Shown here: positions 1 to 7,543 of the stretch, in pieces
Layout: each line of letters starts with the position of its first letter
Position numbering within the stretch: the stretch's first letter is position 1
Source of the DNA: Larix sibirica
Lineage: Eukaryota; Streptophyta; Pinopsida; Pinales; Pinaceae
Direction: 5' to 3'
DNA length: 11,572 nucleotides
Assembly (NCBI GenBank): GCA_004151065.3
Contig: NWUY0300002595.1
Span: 53,604-65,175, forward strand
Notes under the pieces: model-generated
What the model saw: the letters and a program-made list of their open reading frames with translations, nothing else
The model's database searches: none
What the model was told of the DNA's origin: nothing
Position numbers and translations under genes: made by a program

Positions 1-1040
1 TTATATTAGGTGACTGTGAAAACATTGCAAATATTGTTCCTAAAATGGAATACTCCTTAGTCATTGCAGACATCCCTCATGGTTACAATATCCAAAATAT
101 TACTTATGATTGTGATAGTTTACTTACCAATCATTCAATAAAGTGGTTATGGGATTTTTGGATGTCAGAACATCAACCAATTTGGAGATTTATTGGTTTC
201 CATTTAGATGCAAAAGGAGGAGCATTGCTATCATCTTTCAAGAGTAAAGAAAATGCAAGGAAACAAATTTATTGGTTAGATATTTGCAGTGTATTATTAA
301 GTGTTTAAATTTGAAAATCACTTTTATTTATTAATAAGTTAATTGAATTCCTATTTATTTATTTTACAGGCACACGACTAATATTCGTAGCTCCAACAAT
401 CAAGATGCATTCATGAGTGATGCTGAAAACATACCAATTGTAAGATGGACAAAAAATGATACTAATGATTCACTTGTTATGAATGGAAAGACTGAAGGAA
501 AACATGGTCAAATATTGAATTATAATTCCATGGTTAGAAAACTAACATATGAGGAAAATTTTTTGAAAGGAGATATTGTAAACATTTGCCAAAATCCACA
601 AGCATTGATTAATTATCTCATAGATACATTTTCAAGAGAAGCTGGAGATTGGGTTTTAGATTCATTTTCAGGTTCATGTAAGATTTATGATATTACATGG
701 GAAAGAATACTTCTAGTTCTATTATTTTCTATTCTTCAATATAATTTTTCTAATTTTTTATGTTATTTGTTGTAGTTATTTTTTGTATTTGTAGATTACT
801 TACACAATAGCATGCTACATACATAAAGGAAGAAATTGCATATCTCTTGAAAACGATCCACTACAATGGAATTTTATTAAGAAAATAATTAATTCTTTTA
901 AAGTTCTTCCATATGAAATGCAAGAAGTTGGTTTGAAGAAAGGAGATTTTAGTGAATCATGTGTGGCGAAAGTGTCAAAAGAGCCCCAACCACCATTAAA
1001 AGGGTTGTTTGGAAAGGATGATTTTGGACAACATGCATAA
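1..1040 (+). CDS. 3' part of a beta-class N4/N6 DNA methyltransferase-like gene (three exons seen, 5' end off the window; possibly a pseudogene)
   Basis: The predicted role is transfer of a methyl group from S-adenosylmethionine to an amino group of cytosine or adenine in DNA. The frame is open from the left edge, so the N-terminus is missing. Spliced, it reads in the beta-class order. The catalytic-loop motif IV equivalent is LVIADIPHGYN (57-89). Next comes a segment like the pre-motif-I helix, NPQALINYLIDTFSREAGDW (593-652). Motif I, the AdoMet-binding loop, is WVLDSFSGS (650-676). The motif II acidic strand is KGRNCISLENDP (825-860). The usual (D/S)PPY is here D-I-P-H, and the last Gly of F-x-G-x-G is lost at a splice junction, so activity is doubtful. 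Stop TAA is at 1038-1040; in-frame reading continues 23 codons to TGA 1110-1112, so that TAA may be premature. I know beta-class N4C enzymes from bacteria and a few eukaryotes (bdelloid rotifers; also, as I recall, Marchantia). Family-level call fairly sure; function and intactness not. Confidence 0.62.
3..274 (+). other. Exon A of the methyltransferase-like gene (5' edge outside window)
   Basis: This is an uninterrupted reading frame (codons at 3, 6, 9 and so on) from the window edge. It carries the motif IV-like D-I-P-H-G-Y at 69-86. The ATG at 45 is probably not the start, because the upstream codons (ILGDCENIANIVPK) continue the family-like pattern 'GD...' that precedes motif IV. The exon ends two bases into a Trp codon at a GT donor (275-276). 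Confidence 0.6.
275..369 (+). other. Intron A, 95 bp, phase 2, GT-AG
   Basis: The donor is TTG|GTTAGA and the acceptor is ATTTTACAG|GC after a T-rich tract. Joining the two exons rebuilds a Trp codon (TG+G) and continues without a stop into HTTNIRSSNNQDAF. That clean frame repair supports a real intron. Unspliced, exon A meets a stop at 306-308. Confidence 0.6.
370..677 (+). other. Exon B of the methyltransferase-like gene (motif I)
   Basis: The frame is open from the acceptor at 369/370. It includes the ATG at 413, which is internal and not the start. It holds the helix before motif I and the AdoMet loop D-S-F-S-G-S (656-676). The preferred donor is the strong plant signal T|GTAAGA at 678, leaving phase 1. 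The base before the donor is T where a CAG|GTAAG consensus would have G. That G would also supply the missing glycine of G-x-G. Confidence 0.58.
678..810 (+). other. Intron B, about 117-133 bp, with two candidate acceptors
   Basis: The donor GTAAGA at 678 is followed by a very T-rich stretch. The best acceptor by context is TTTGTAG|ATTAC (exon from 795), but from this phase-1 donor it runs into a stop; the family-like frame from 795 needs phase 0. A second acceptor, CAATAG|CATGC (exon from 811), restores the frame: T+CA, then TGC TAC ATA. It costs the short segment that normally follows motif I. Either the gene has a one-base shift at this junction or it uses the downstream acceptor. Confidence 0.45.
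795..1040 (+). other. Exon C of the methyltransferase-like gene (motif II and C-terminus)
   Basis: From 795 the frame reads ITYTIACYIHKGRNCISLEN, matching the usual 'T..AA...GR..IGIE.dp' after motif I. It continues through KKIINSFKVLPYEMQ to a Lys/Gly-rich tail and TAA at 1038. Acidic coding-like codons continue past the stop: 23 in this frame to TGA 1110, then IDEEFGIHDIID in the +1 frame (1108-1143). The true C-terminus may therefore have been longer. An AATAAA at 1234-1239 could be a polyadenylation signal. Confidence 0.5.
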
Positions 1041-1112
1041 ATAAAAGACCTAATGGAAGAGCACATTGAATTCCAAGAAGAAATACAAGCTCCAAAATTG
1101 ATCTATTATTGA

Positions 1113-2537
1113 TGAAGAATTTGGCATACATGATATTATTGATTAGTTTCCCATTCTTGAGGAAAATGTTACATTTGACAAATTTTTGAGAATATATATT
1201 TGTAATGTTTTCACTTTAATATTTTATATTAAGAATAAATTTCAATATATTGTTGTGAATATTTTTAATATGCTCTTTACCAATATATGGTTTATTTTTT
1301 ATGTTGAGTTTATGTGAAATATATCACTTTTATGAAAAATTAATATCAAATATTATCATTTTTATGCATGAAAAGTCTTAAAATAGGGTGAGAAATGGTT
1401 AAAAGTGTTTTCATTTTCTCCATTTTTTTATTATTATGAATCTTGCTCTGTAGTGAACCCAATTTGAAAATTAGGCATGCTAACTCAACTCGTACAAAAC
1501 TGGTGCTAGATCTTTTCTCACTGACTCCAAACACCCCCAAACTTTCCCAAACAGAATAGTGTGGTATACTGCAAACTTAGGATAGACCATCAATTTATAT
1601 GGAAGGTGGGATTAGAATCCACCTCGACAGATGCACATTTTCTTAGCTCACACACCTAGGACAGGCCCAAAGGACCCAAGGTGATGTCAATCCCCAGGAA
1701 TTCTATGGAAATCAACAGCTTATGGTTAAAATAAAGAAGTATCTGACTGTAACAAACCCCCAACCAACTACAAGAATGATTAGACTCAAAATTCATAAGT
1801 TATTTGGATTTTTGGAGAAACTGAGAGAAAGTGCATTTCGTTAGACAACTCAACTAGTCTGTTTACAACTCGACCCAAAAATCCTCTAAGACTCATGAAT
1901 TTCTAAATCAATGATGGGGATGAGATACATATTATCCCACCTACCTTCAACATCTTACATAACTCGATTTGGTGCTCTAGAACTCAATATGTGATCCAAA
2001 CAATGAAAGCTAGTCAAAATTCAAATACTATGAGCATAGGCAAAATGAATTATTGAAGATAGCAACTTGAACAACAAAGAAAGATTCATATTTTATTTAT
2101 TATACGTCTGAAAAATATCATAGGGCTATAGGAATAATATCCATGATTACATAGAATTCAAACCAAACTACAAATGATCACAAAACACCAAATATGCAAC
2201 TAGTGCACCACAACACACTTGGAAACATCACTAAACTAGAATGAGTATTGAAACTAGACTTGCTGCAACAATATGATCAGTGAATGGAATGAGTATCCAC
2301 TCCACAATGGCCAACTGAAATGAACAATACCACTCTAATTGGTTGCAAAATTTTAGAGTCCCATCTCCCTCCTGGATAGATACCAATTAGAGAAATTTTG
2401 AGGTCTAAAATGGGCCTCAAAACAAAAATGTACAACCAANAATAGTTAAAATAATAAAATAAGAGTTAAAATTTGGAGGGAAAGAAATAAAACTATTTTT
2501 GTGTCATGTTTTAAACTTATATTCTTGTAAGTTTAGT
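1113..2537. other. About 1.4 kb without a recognisable gene
   Basis: I see no credible exon on either strand. The first 100 bp are the decayed C-terminal extension of the upstream gene. A hairpin with 5-bp arms GGTGG/CCACC lies at 1605-1623. TGTAACAAACCCCC at 1748-1761 looks like the 5' terminus of some plant gypsy LTRs, but I could not find a matching 3' end. One unresolved base is at 2440. The rest is AT-rich single-copy-looking DNA. Confidence 0.4.
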
Positions 2538-2857
2538 CAAATTTCAAGTGTAGGCATGCATTGGATGCATGCCTACACGACATACTTTTAATAGACCCAC
2601 CATGAGATAAGCTACAAATACATTAAAAAACATGTTATTATATTTTCAACATCTCTCACTACAGGTCTATTAAAAGTATGCAAAGTGGGTATTTGTTGGA
2701 TACATAATTTAATGCATAATTAAACACATTTTTTATTATATATTTAACATATCTCACTATGTGTCTATTAAATGTATGTAATGTCGGCACTTATTGGATG
2801 CATAATTTTATGCAGAATTAAATTATGCATCGAATGAGTATCTACACTTGAAAATTG
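2538..2857. mobile_element. Foldback (MITE-like) element of about 320 bp with inverted termini
   Basis: The termini CAAATTTCAAGTGTAG (2538-2553) and CTACACTTGAAAATTG (2842-2857) are inverted repeats matching at 15 of 16 positions. Inside, CATACTTTTAATAGACC (2581-2597) is exactly inverted at 2664-2680 and again, with changes, at about 2762-2776. The right half holds two direct diverged copies of a module (about 2648-2720 and 2747-2820) containing TCACTA, GTCTATTAAA and TTGGATGCATAAT-like strings. The left half is one copy inverted. No transposase and no clear target-site duplication were seen. A non-autonomous DNA transposon or a rearranged foldback is most likely. Confidence 0.5.
2551..2576. 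repeat. Near-perfect palindrome TAGGCATGCA / TGCATGCCTA
   Basis: TAGGCATGCA (2552-2561) and TGCATGCCTA (2566-2575) are inverted around a short TTGGA-type loop. The sequence sits just inside the left terminus of the foldback element, so that arm can form its own small hairpin. Confidence 0.55.
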
Positions 2858-3056
2858 TATTCCCCTCCTGCACTTTTTACCCTCGTGGTTGACATCATCA
2901 TCTTGAATNAGCACCTTTAACTCAAACAATGCCACCTCAACTAGTATAGATGATGTCATCCTCTAAAATGTGATTGGTTATTTTAAAGTTAATTTTGATA
3001 GTACATTTTTTTAAGACCTATTTTACCTAAAAATTTATCTAATGAGAGGGATCCTC

Positions 3057-3732
3057 TGTTAGAGAATAATAAGCCTCTCCATAACATCAATTTCTTACCT
3101 ACGAACTTAGACCTTGGTATCATGATTACACTAGTCCAAATTCCACTCAATTTGGCCATTGAGCCACTAAAGAGATTCCTCCCTAGCTTCAAGGGAGTAA
3201 TATGCTACTTATAGACAATGGAATTGATCCTCAACATCTATTTTTTGTAGTTGCGGGTGCATTCTTTCATTTAGGGCTTATTTCCCTGAATTTAGGGTCC
3301 TATACTTCCTCTTAGAGTCGTGGAGTGAATCTAGGGGCCTTACTCCATTGATCAAGATGTCCTAACACCTCAATCAATTTTCTCATTGCTCTTAGGTTTT
3401 TGAGTTCACTTAGGTTATTTATGAGGTTGTTAACTCACCTTTGAGAGATTACATGGCTAACACGGGGAATTTGAGCTCTTATTAATACTAAATAGGTTTT
3501 TGTGCACTCCAATTCAAATTTCCTCTCTTTCCAATTCAAATTTCCTATATGTAACATTCATTATTTATTGTATAGTTAATGGAATACAATGGAATTATGT
3601 GTTGATGAGAGATCTTTTGCATCTCTTCTTTGTTTTGATGAAGAATGTTATGATTTTGTTACTTAATTAATCACATGCAAAATGTATTACTATTTTGTTT
3701 AGTTTCTAGATATTGTGATCCAAAATATTACA
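3057..3732 (+). repeat. 5' LTR of the copia element (676 bp)
   Basis: It begins TGTTAGAGAATAATAAGC and ends ATTACA directly before the primer binding site, giving the canonical TG...CA ends. Its first 210 bp or so match 5069-5280 in direct orientation; shared strings include AATAAGC, GCTTCAAGGGAGTAATAT and GATCCTCAACA. It contains a TATA-like CTACTTATAG at 3205-3214 and a 22-bp-spaced duplicate of CCAATTCAAATTTCCT at 3509-3524 and 3531-3546. Confidence 0.65.
3205..3216 (+). promoter_or_regulatory. TATA-like box of the LTR promoter
   Basis: CTACTTATAGAC here corresponds to CTATTTATAGAC in the 3' LTR copy (5218-5229). Both are close to the plant TATA consensus and lie about 150 bp inside the LTR, as expected for the U3/R boundary. 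Confidence 0.35.
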
Positions 3733-3744
3733 TGTTATCAAAGC
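3733..3744 (+). other. Primer binding site for initiator tRNA-Met
   Basis: TGTTATCAAAGC differs at two of twelve positions from the usual plant copia site TGGTATCAGAGC, which is complementary to the 3' end of initiator tRNA-Met. It starts directly after the LTR terminal CA. Confidence 0.65.
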
Positions 3745-3747
3745 TAC

Positions 3748-4158
3748 ATGGATTCTAAAGAAGTTGGTATACAATATTTGCGGGTTAAAGACACTATCAA
3801 GAGTGCATCAGTTGAAATGGAGTTTTCTCCCAAACAAATCCTTACTCCCTTCAATTACTTTGAGTGGATATCAATAATTGAAATTCTATTACGAATGAAG
3901 GGACTCCATCGGATCACTATGAGAACAAAATTAGATCCTAATTTAGCTACAAAGAAGCAAAAGTACCAAAACAAAATGTATGAATCCCTAATATTACTAT
4001 GTTACTCAGTATCTATTGATATTTTATATTATATTGAAGCAGAAAAACCTACAAATGGCATTTGGACCAAGGTGTCCATCCTTTTTTGGAAGCAAGATAA
4101 GATGAAAGGCCACCAAATGGAAATTGAGCTCCTCAATATATGCCTTGGTAAGTTTTAA
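3748..4158 (+). pseudogene. Copia gag fragment (capsid N-terminal region)
   Basis: This open frame of 136 codons begins at the first ATG after the primer binding site (MDSKEVGIQY...). Upstream in-frame codons run through the LTR end, so 3748 is the sensible start. It shows the plant copia gag (UBN2-type) pattern. The segment F-N-Y-F-E-W-I-S-I-I-E-I-L-L-R-M-K-G-L-H (residues about 37-56) matches the 'L.G.NY..W...M...L...GLW' core, and NGIWTKVSILFWKQDKMK (about 103-120) matches the 'A..W..L...Y.....' helix. Gag would form the virus-like particle. It is truncated at TAA 4156: the C-terminal half and the CCHC zinc knuckle are not seen. No other function is suggested. Confidence 0.65.
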
Positions 4159-4277
4159 AAAATCTAATAATTCTTCACAAAATTCATGTATATATTCCTT
4201 CAACTCAAGATGTGAAAACTAGAGAAAGAAAATGATAAGTTAGTTCTTTCAATTTCAGAATTGGGACCATACTATAG

Positions 4278-4391
4278 AATGACAGATGCCTTGTGCTTGT
4301 AGCAAGTTTTACTTCAACTCTATCCTCATGGATCCTAGGCTCTAAAGCTTCGAAACACATGGCCTCATTTAAGGACGTGTTTTTCCATTGA
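4278..4391 (+). pseudogene. Copia aspartic protease remnant
   Basis: In the frame with codons at 4278, 4281 and so on, SSWILGSKASKHMASFKDVF (4323-4382) aligns with the copia protease active site W-I-L-D-S-G-A-S-x-H-M. The catalytic Asp is now Gly and the following S-G is S-K, so the enzyme is dead. A TAG lies just before (4275) and a TGA closes it (4389). It lies 120 bp downstream of gag in a different frame, consistent with indels. Confidence 0.65.
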
Positions 4392-4640
4392 TCCATGCAC
4401 AAACCCTACCATATTGGAAGATCCATTCGTTTATATCATCCATTTAGATAAGAAATAATATCTTACAGATCGAAATGAATAGGTAATCAATAGATTTTTT
4501 CTTTGTGTTGGAGAATGTTTTATAGATCAAGATATTAGAGATAATACATTGGTTCAAATAAATCAATCAATTGATGGAGAAGTTGTCACAAATACGGTTC
4601 TTATTGATTAATATCTCAAAAATGTCTCTTCAATTACCTC

Positions 4641-4800
4641 AGTTTCTACATATTTTTCTCCAACATTCACAAAGTTCCTCATAAAGGCTTCAAAGGAGTT
4701 CCTCCATTCAAAGCTTGGAGTGGTAAATAACCAGTATTCAAGCAATTCAAGGCTTTTGGATCTCGTGAATGGGCTCACATTCTTTCCAAGAGAAGAAGGG
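4641..4800 (+). pseudogene. Copia integrase C-terminal remnant
   Basis: In the same frame as the protease remnant, KGVPPFKAWSGK (4683-4726) then, after a TAA (4728-4730 region), PVFKQFKAFGSREWAHILS matches the strongly conserved copia integrase stretch 'KG.TPFE.W.G.KP...HLRVFGC.AYAHV'. The catalytic D,D-35-E core should lie upstream and is not recognisable, and pol beyond this point is missing. It identifies the element as copia and limits the deletion: integrase end present, reverse transcriptase and RNase H gone. Confidence 0.65.
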
Positions 4801-5060
4801 GCTCACAAAATATTGTAGACATATTACAAATTCCTTCGTCGAGAAATAGTTGCAAGTTCCCTTGGGATTGAAGGCACCTAGAGGGAAATCTCCTTAGCTT
4901 GTTGATTCACCATTCTCTTTTTTGGGAAGTGTTTTTTCCCATGAATTTTTCCCTCTTTCCTCATTTTTTAAGATAATGTTTTATGTACATGGGTACCTAA
5001 CATGGCTACAAATTTTTGGGACCCATTTCTTTTTTTCATTAGTTTCACCAAGTTTGGTAT
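4801..5060. other. Unrecognised remainder of the copia interior
   Basis: This is 260 bp between the integrase scrap and the polypurine tract. No reverse transcriptase or RNase H motif could be read in any frame. A T-rich stretch repeats GGGAAGTGTTTTTTCCCATG-like strings around 4924-4943 (an imperfect hairpin). Confidence 0.35.
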
Positions 5061-5068
5061 AGGGGGGG
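5061..5068 (+). other. Polypurine tract
   Basis: AGGGGGGG ends directly before the position that aligns with the first base of the 5' LTR. It would prime plus-strand synthesis in the intact element. Confidence 0.5.
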
Positions 5069-5280
5069 CGGTAGAGCATAATAAGCGTCTCCATAGCATA
5101 AATCTCTCACCTAAAATCTGATATCTTGTTCTCATGATTAAAATGTTCCAAATTTTACCCAATTTGATCACTTGAGCCACTGAAGAGCTTCCTCTATAGC
5201 TTCAAGGGAGTAATATTCTATTTATAGACCATAGAAGTGATCCTCAACAGCTATTTCTTATGGTTGAAGGTACATTCCTA
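5069..5280 (+). repeat. 3' LTR of the copia element, truncated after about 210 bp
   Basis: It aligns with 3057-3262 in direct orientation, with roughly one base in four changed by eye. The first base pair of the LTR is CG here instead of TG. Similarity fades around 5275-5310, and the remaining 450 bp of the LTR are not found, so the 3' end of the element is deleted and target-site duplication cannot be tested. Confidence 0.6.
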
Positions 5281-6692
5281 AGACTAACATTAGTTTCTAG
5301 TTGAACTGAAAGTTCTAAAACAAAAATTTTCAAACCATCAACATAAAGGTTAAGAAAAAGAGGCTGTACTTTAAAGGAGGATGAATTGGTCATATCATAT
5401 TTCTATTCAAAAAACTTGTTGGAAGGATTTTCTGTCGTGAGGCCAACAAGGATAAATAACCCACATAGAGTGCTTAAAACAGCCATCAATGTGTTTGAAG
5501 TAGTGATCTCTCACAGGAGCGAAGGCCCCGCTGCCTATATGGGTTTCCTCTCAACAAGAGAGTCTCACAATTTCGTGATATGAATTCTGAAAATGCAATT
5601 AAAATCCCAAAGATGTAATGTAACTAATATGAAATGCATAACTAATCTATGATGAAATTTTTAATAGCTACGATAGACAGTTTAGTAGCTGCTAAAAATA
5701 CAAAGAGTTTAGTAGTCACTAAAACAACCTGTAACTACATTAAACTAAATTACCCTAACTAATTAATTTCCTATCTGATCTATCTGCGCAGAAGCATAAA
5801 AAAAAAGAAATGGTTGATGTATAAAAGAATAATGGTATAACTAGTTTACTAAAACAAAGATGGAAACATAGTAATATGTTGAAGCACCAATATTTTCAGA
5901 ATCAAGAAATAATATGTCTGCAAATATTGTTTATACATCATATTTGATAATCAGTTCAAACGATTAAATATGAAAACTTGACCCAGAAAATGGATATAAA
6001 AATCAAATTTAATCAACATTTAACACATAAAGAAACATCTTACATAATGCTAGTGAATGTTTGAAACAATTGCACCAATCCTCTCTGGTTTTCAATCTCA
6101 TTCTCCATAAAAGCTACAAAGTTTCATTGATTCCAAAAAGATGATTGTTGATAGAATCATATCCATATATCAGTGTTCAGAATCAAGGAATTACAAAGAG
6201 ATAACACAGTATCTAAGAGAAATTTTCTAACATCCTGGCGACCTTCCTTCTGTCATAAATGAACTACAAGCAGAATACAGGATTAAAAGAACAAAAGTTC
6301 TCCAATTATCTGTAGAATCCCCTCTCAATCCATCAGAACTTTGAGGTCGAATTTATACATGTAAAAGACAGTGGGAAGGATAGAATCCAACATGATTCTC
6401 TGTGCTATAATATGAAGTTATTGCCATTTGTCTGGACATTGATTATCCTTTCAATTTCACGTACAACAACACAACAACCAACAAATATAGCCAGCAATCC
6501 CGGGACTCATGAACCGAGCAGTTGCATCCTTAACAAGCCATGAAACTTCCATCAAAAGTCGGCGCACTCTTTTCTTAACAACAAGGCAGAAATTTCCGAT
6601 GATTTTGTGGATATGATCCTTTATCTTCAATTGACTTGATCACGGTGACACAGAGTCTTTTCATCTTTCATCGTTCTGTTGGATGAATTTAT
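5281..6692. other. About 1.4 kb without a confident gene
   Basis: A 65-codon open frame on + (5386-5583, slightly richer in GC than its surroundings) has no recognisable motif. The opposite strand over the same bases also reads openly in part, so I do not call either. Two small near-palindromes, TTTAGTAGCTGCTAAA (5681-5696) and TTTAGTAGTCACTAAA (5708-5723), lie close together. Around 6040-6108 a short minus-strand frame (MENEIENQRGLVQLFQTF) looks coding-like but is only about 22 codons. Confidence 0.3.
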
Positions 6693-6749
6693 TTACATCA
6701 CACGGTCGCGCATCATATCTCCATCATCTCTTGCTTTAATCATCTTAAT
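6693..6749 (-). other. Possible terminal exon of an unknown gene
   Basis: On the minus strand a pyrimidine-rich tract ends TTTTGATGCAG. It is followed by 18 codons, IKMIKARDDGDMMRDRVM, and TAA at 6695-6693. Acceptor quality and charged codon content suggest a last exon. No family is recognisable from so short a piece. The region downstream on that strand (6240-6690) would be its 3' untranslated region. No matching upstream exon with a good donor was found, so it may be a remnant or chance. Confidence 0.25.
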
Positions 6750-6826
6750 CTGCATCAAAATACAAACACAAACTAAGTAAAAATAAAATCGTAAGTTCAT
6801 ATTTGAAAGGCGTGATTATGAAGTAG

Positions 6827-6958
6827 TCAAAATTCATTTGACAAATCATAGAACTGATGCCCATTATTTTCATATATTGTGTTTAGATTTTCAACGTATT
6901 CAATATTTACTGCAATCTCATGCAATTGTCGTCGTATTCGTGCACATCCAAGGAAAAG
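6827..6958 (-). pseudogene. Nudix-hydrolase-like coding remnant
   Basis: A 43-codon minus-strand frame ends at TGA (6829-6827). It reads CARIRRQLHEIAVNIEYVEN and then LNTIYENNGHQFYDLSNEF. By pattern this resembles the Nudix region running from the R-E-L-x-E-E helix to the strand 'VEN.F.YNG..GHE..F.Y...F': R-R-Q-L-H-E, then V-E-N, then a G-H-Q, then a closing E-F. The Nudix box is incomplete. The first Glu of REUxEE is Gln, the second of the EE pair is Ile, and the upstream Gly-x5-Glu is missing, because a stop (6961-6959) lies only four codons before Gly. I see no flanking exons. It could be a decayed gene fragment or a fortuitous open frame. Confidence 0.28.
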
Positions 6959-7543
6959 TTAATAAATAAGAAAGAACGATGAATACAAATGCAACGATAA
7001 TCTTAATCTATTATTTGATAAAACATATAGCAATTGTGGATTTAGATTTAGTGACTCTTCGCTTCTTCATTGTCAAACTTCCCTGCAAATTAATGAAATA
7101 AACTGGGGGAGGCGTGACTCAGAAATCTGCAACACTAGATACATAGAGGGGGAGGCGTCAATCTTGTTTTCATGAGATCTAGTAGATGAAAGACGTAGCA
7201 TTCTTTTCTTCGTATGAACACATAGAATTTTAATGATCTCTCGTGGGAGAACTATTTTTTGCAAGGTTTTGATGATATGGGAGCTATCTCCTTTAAAATT
7301 TATCTCTACATAAAAATAAACCAATAGTTAGAAAATCAATAACATAATGAGCATTAATATCCATGAAGATCATTTTTTGAGTTGTTTCCAAGTGTCATGA
7401 TGCTCGTAGTAGTCTCCAAAAATTTGCACAACCAAAATATAACGAGTAGAGATTACAAATTTTGCAAATATGAATGCAATAAGTCTTAAAGGTTTACTCT
7501 ATCATCATATTTCTGTGATATGCTTTAAATTTTTTTATGCTTT
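6959..7543. other. About 590 bp without a confident gene
   Basis: An 83-codon minus-strand frame (7324-7073) follows a T-rich acceptor-like TTTTATGTAG. It contains KTLQKIVLPREIIKILCVHT, which is coding-like but not recognised. A second acceptor-like ATTAATTTGCAG|GGAAG lies at 7083. These could be further decayed exons of a minus-strand gene together with 6693-6958, but the frames do not join cleanly. Confidence 0.25.

Larger units (their letters stand above)
3057..5280 (+). mobile_element. Degenerate, internally deleted Ty1/copia LTR retrotransposon
   Basis: The parts appear in the expected order on the + strand: 5' LTR (3057-3732), primer binding site (3733), gag (3748-4158), protease scrap (4278-4391), integrase scrap (about 4641-4800), polypurine tract (5061-5068) and the start of a 3' LTR (5069 to about 5280). 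Reverse transcriptase and RNase H are absent. About 260 bp separate the integrase remnant from the polypurine tract, where pol should need well over 2 kb, so a large internal deletion has occurred. The LTR copies are clearly diverged over their shared 210 bp, so the insertion is old. Gag, protease, integrase order places it in Ty1/copia (Pseudoviridae), not Ty3. Confidence 0.75.

Noticed and set aside
815-1131. Minus-strand open frames opposite exon C
   Set aside because: They mirror the + strand exon that carries recognisable methyltransferase motifs.
1605-1623. T-arm-like hairpin suggesting a tRNA or tRNA-derived SINE
   Set aside because: Only one arm with 5-bp stems is present, the loop is not TTCGAAT, and no D-arm, anticodon arm or acceptor stem flanks it.
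2768-3192. Minus-strand open frames over the foldback element and LTR
   Set aside because: They lie in repeat sequence; similar frames recur in the second LTR copy (4968-5180), as expected of a duplicated non-coding repeat.
5386-5583. 65-codon + strand open frame
   Set aside because: No recognisable motif, no splice or start context, and parts of the opposite strand read openly too. It cannot be told from chance.
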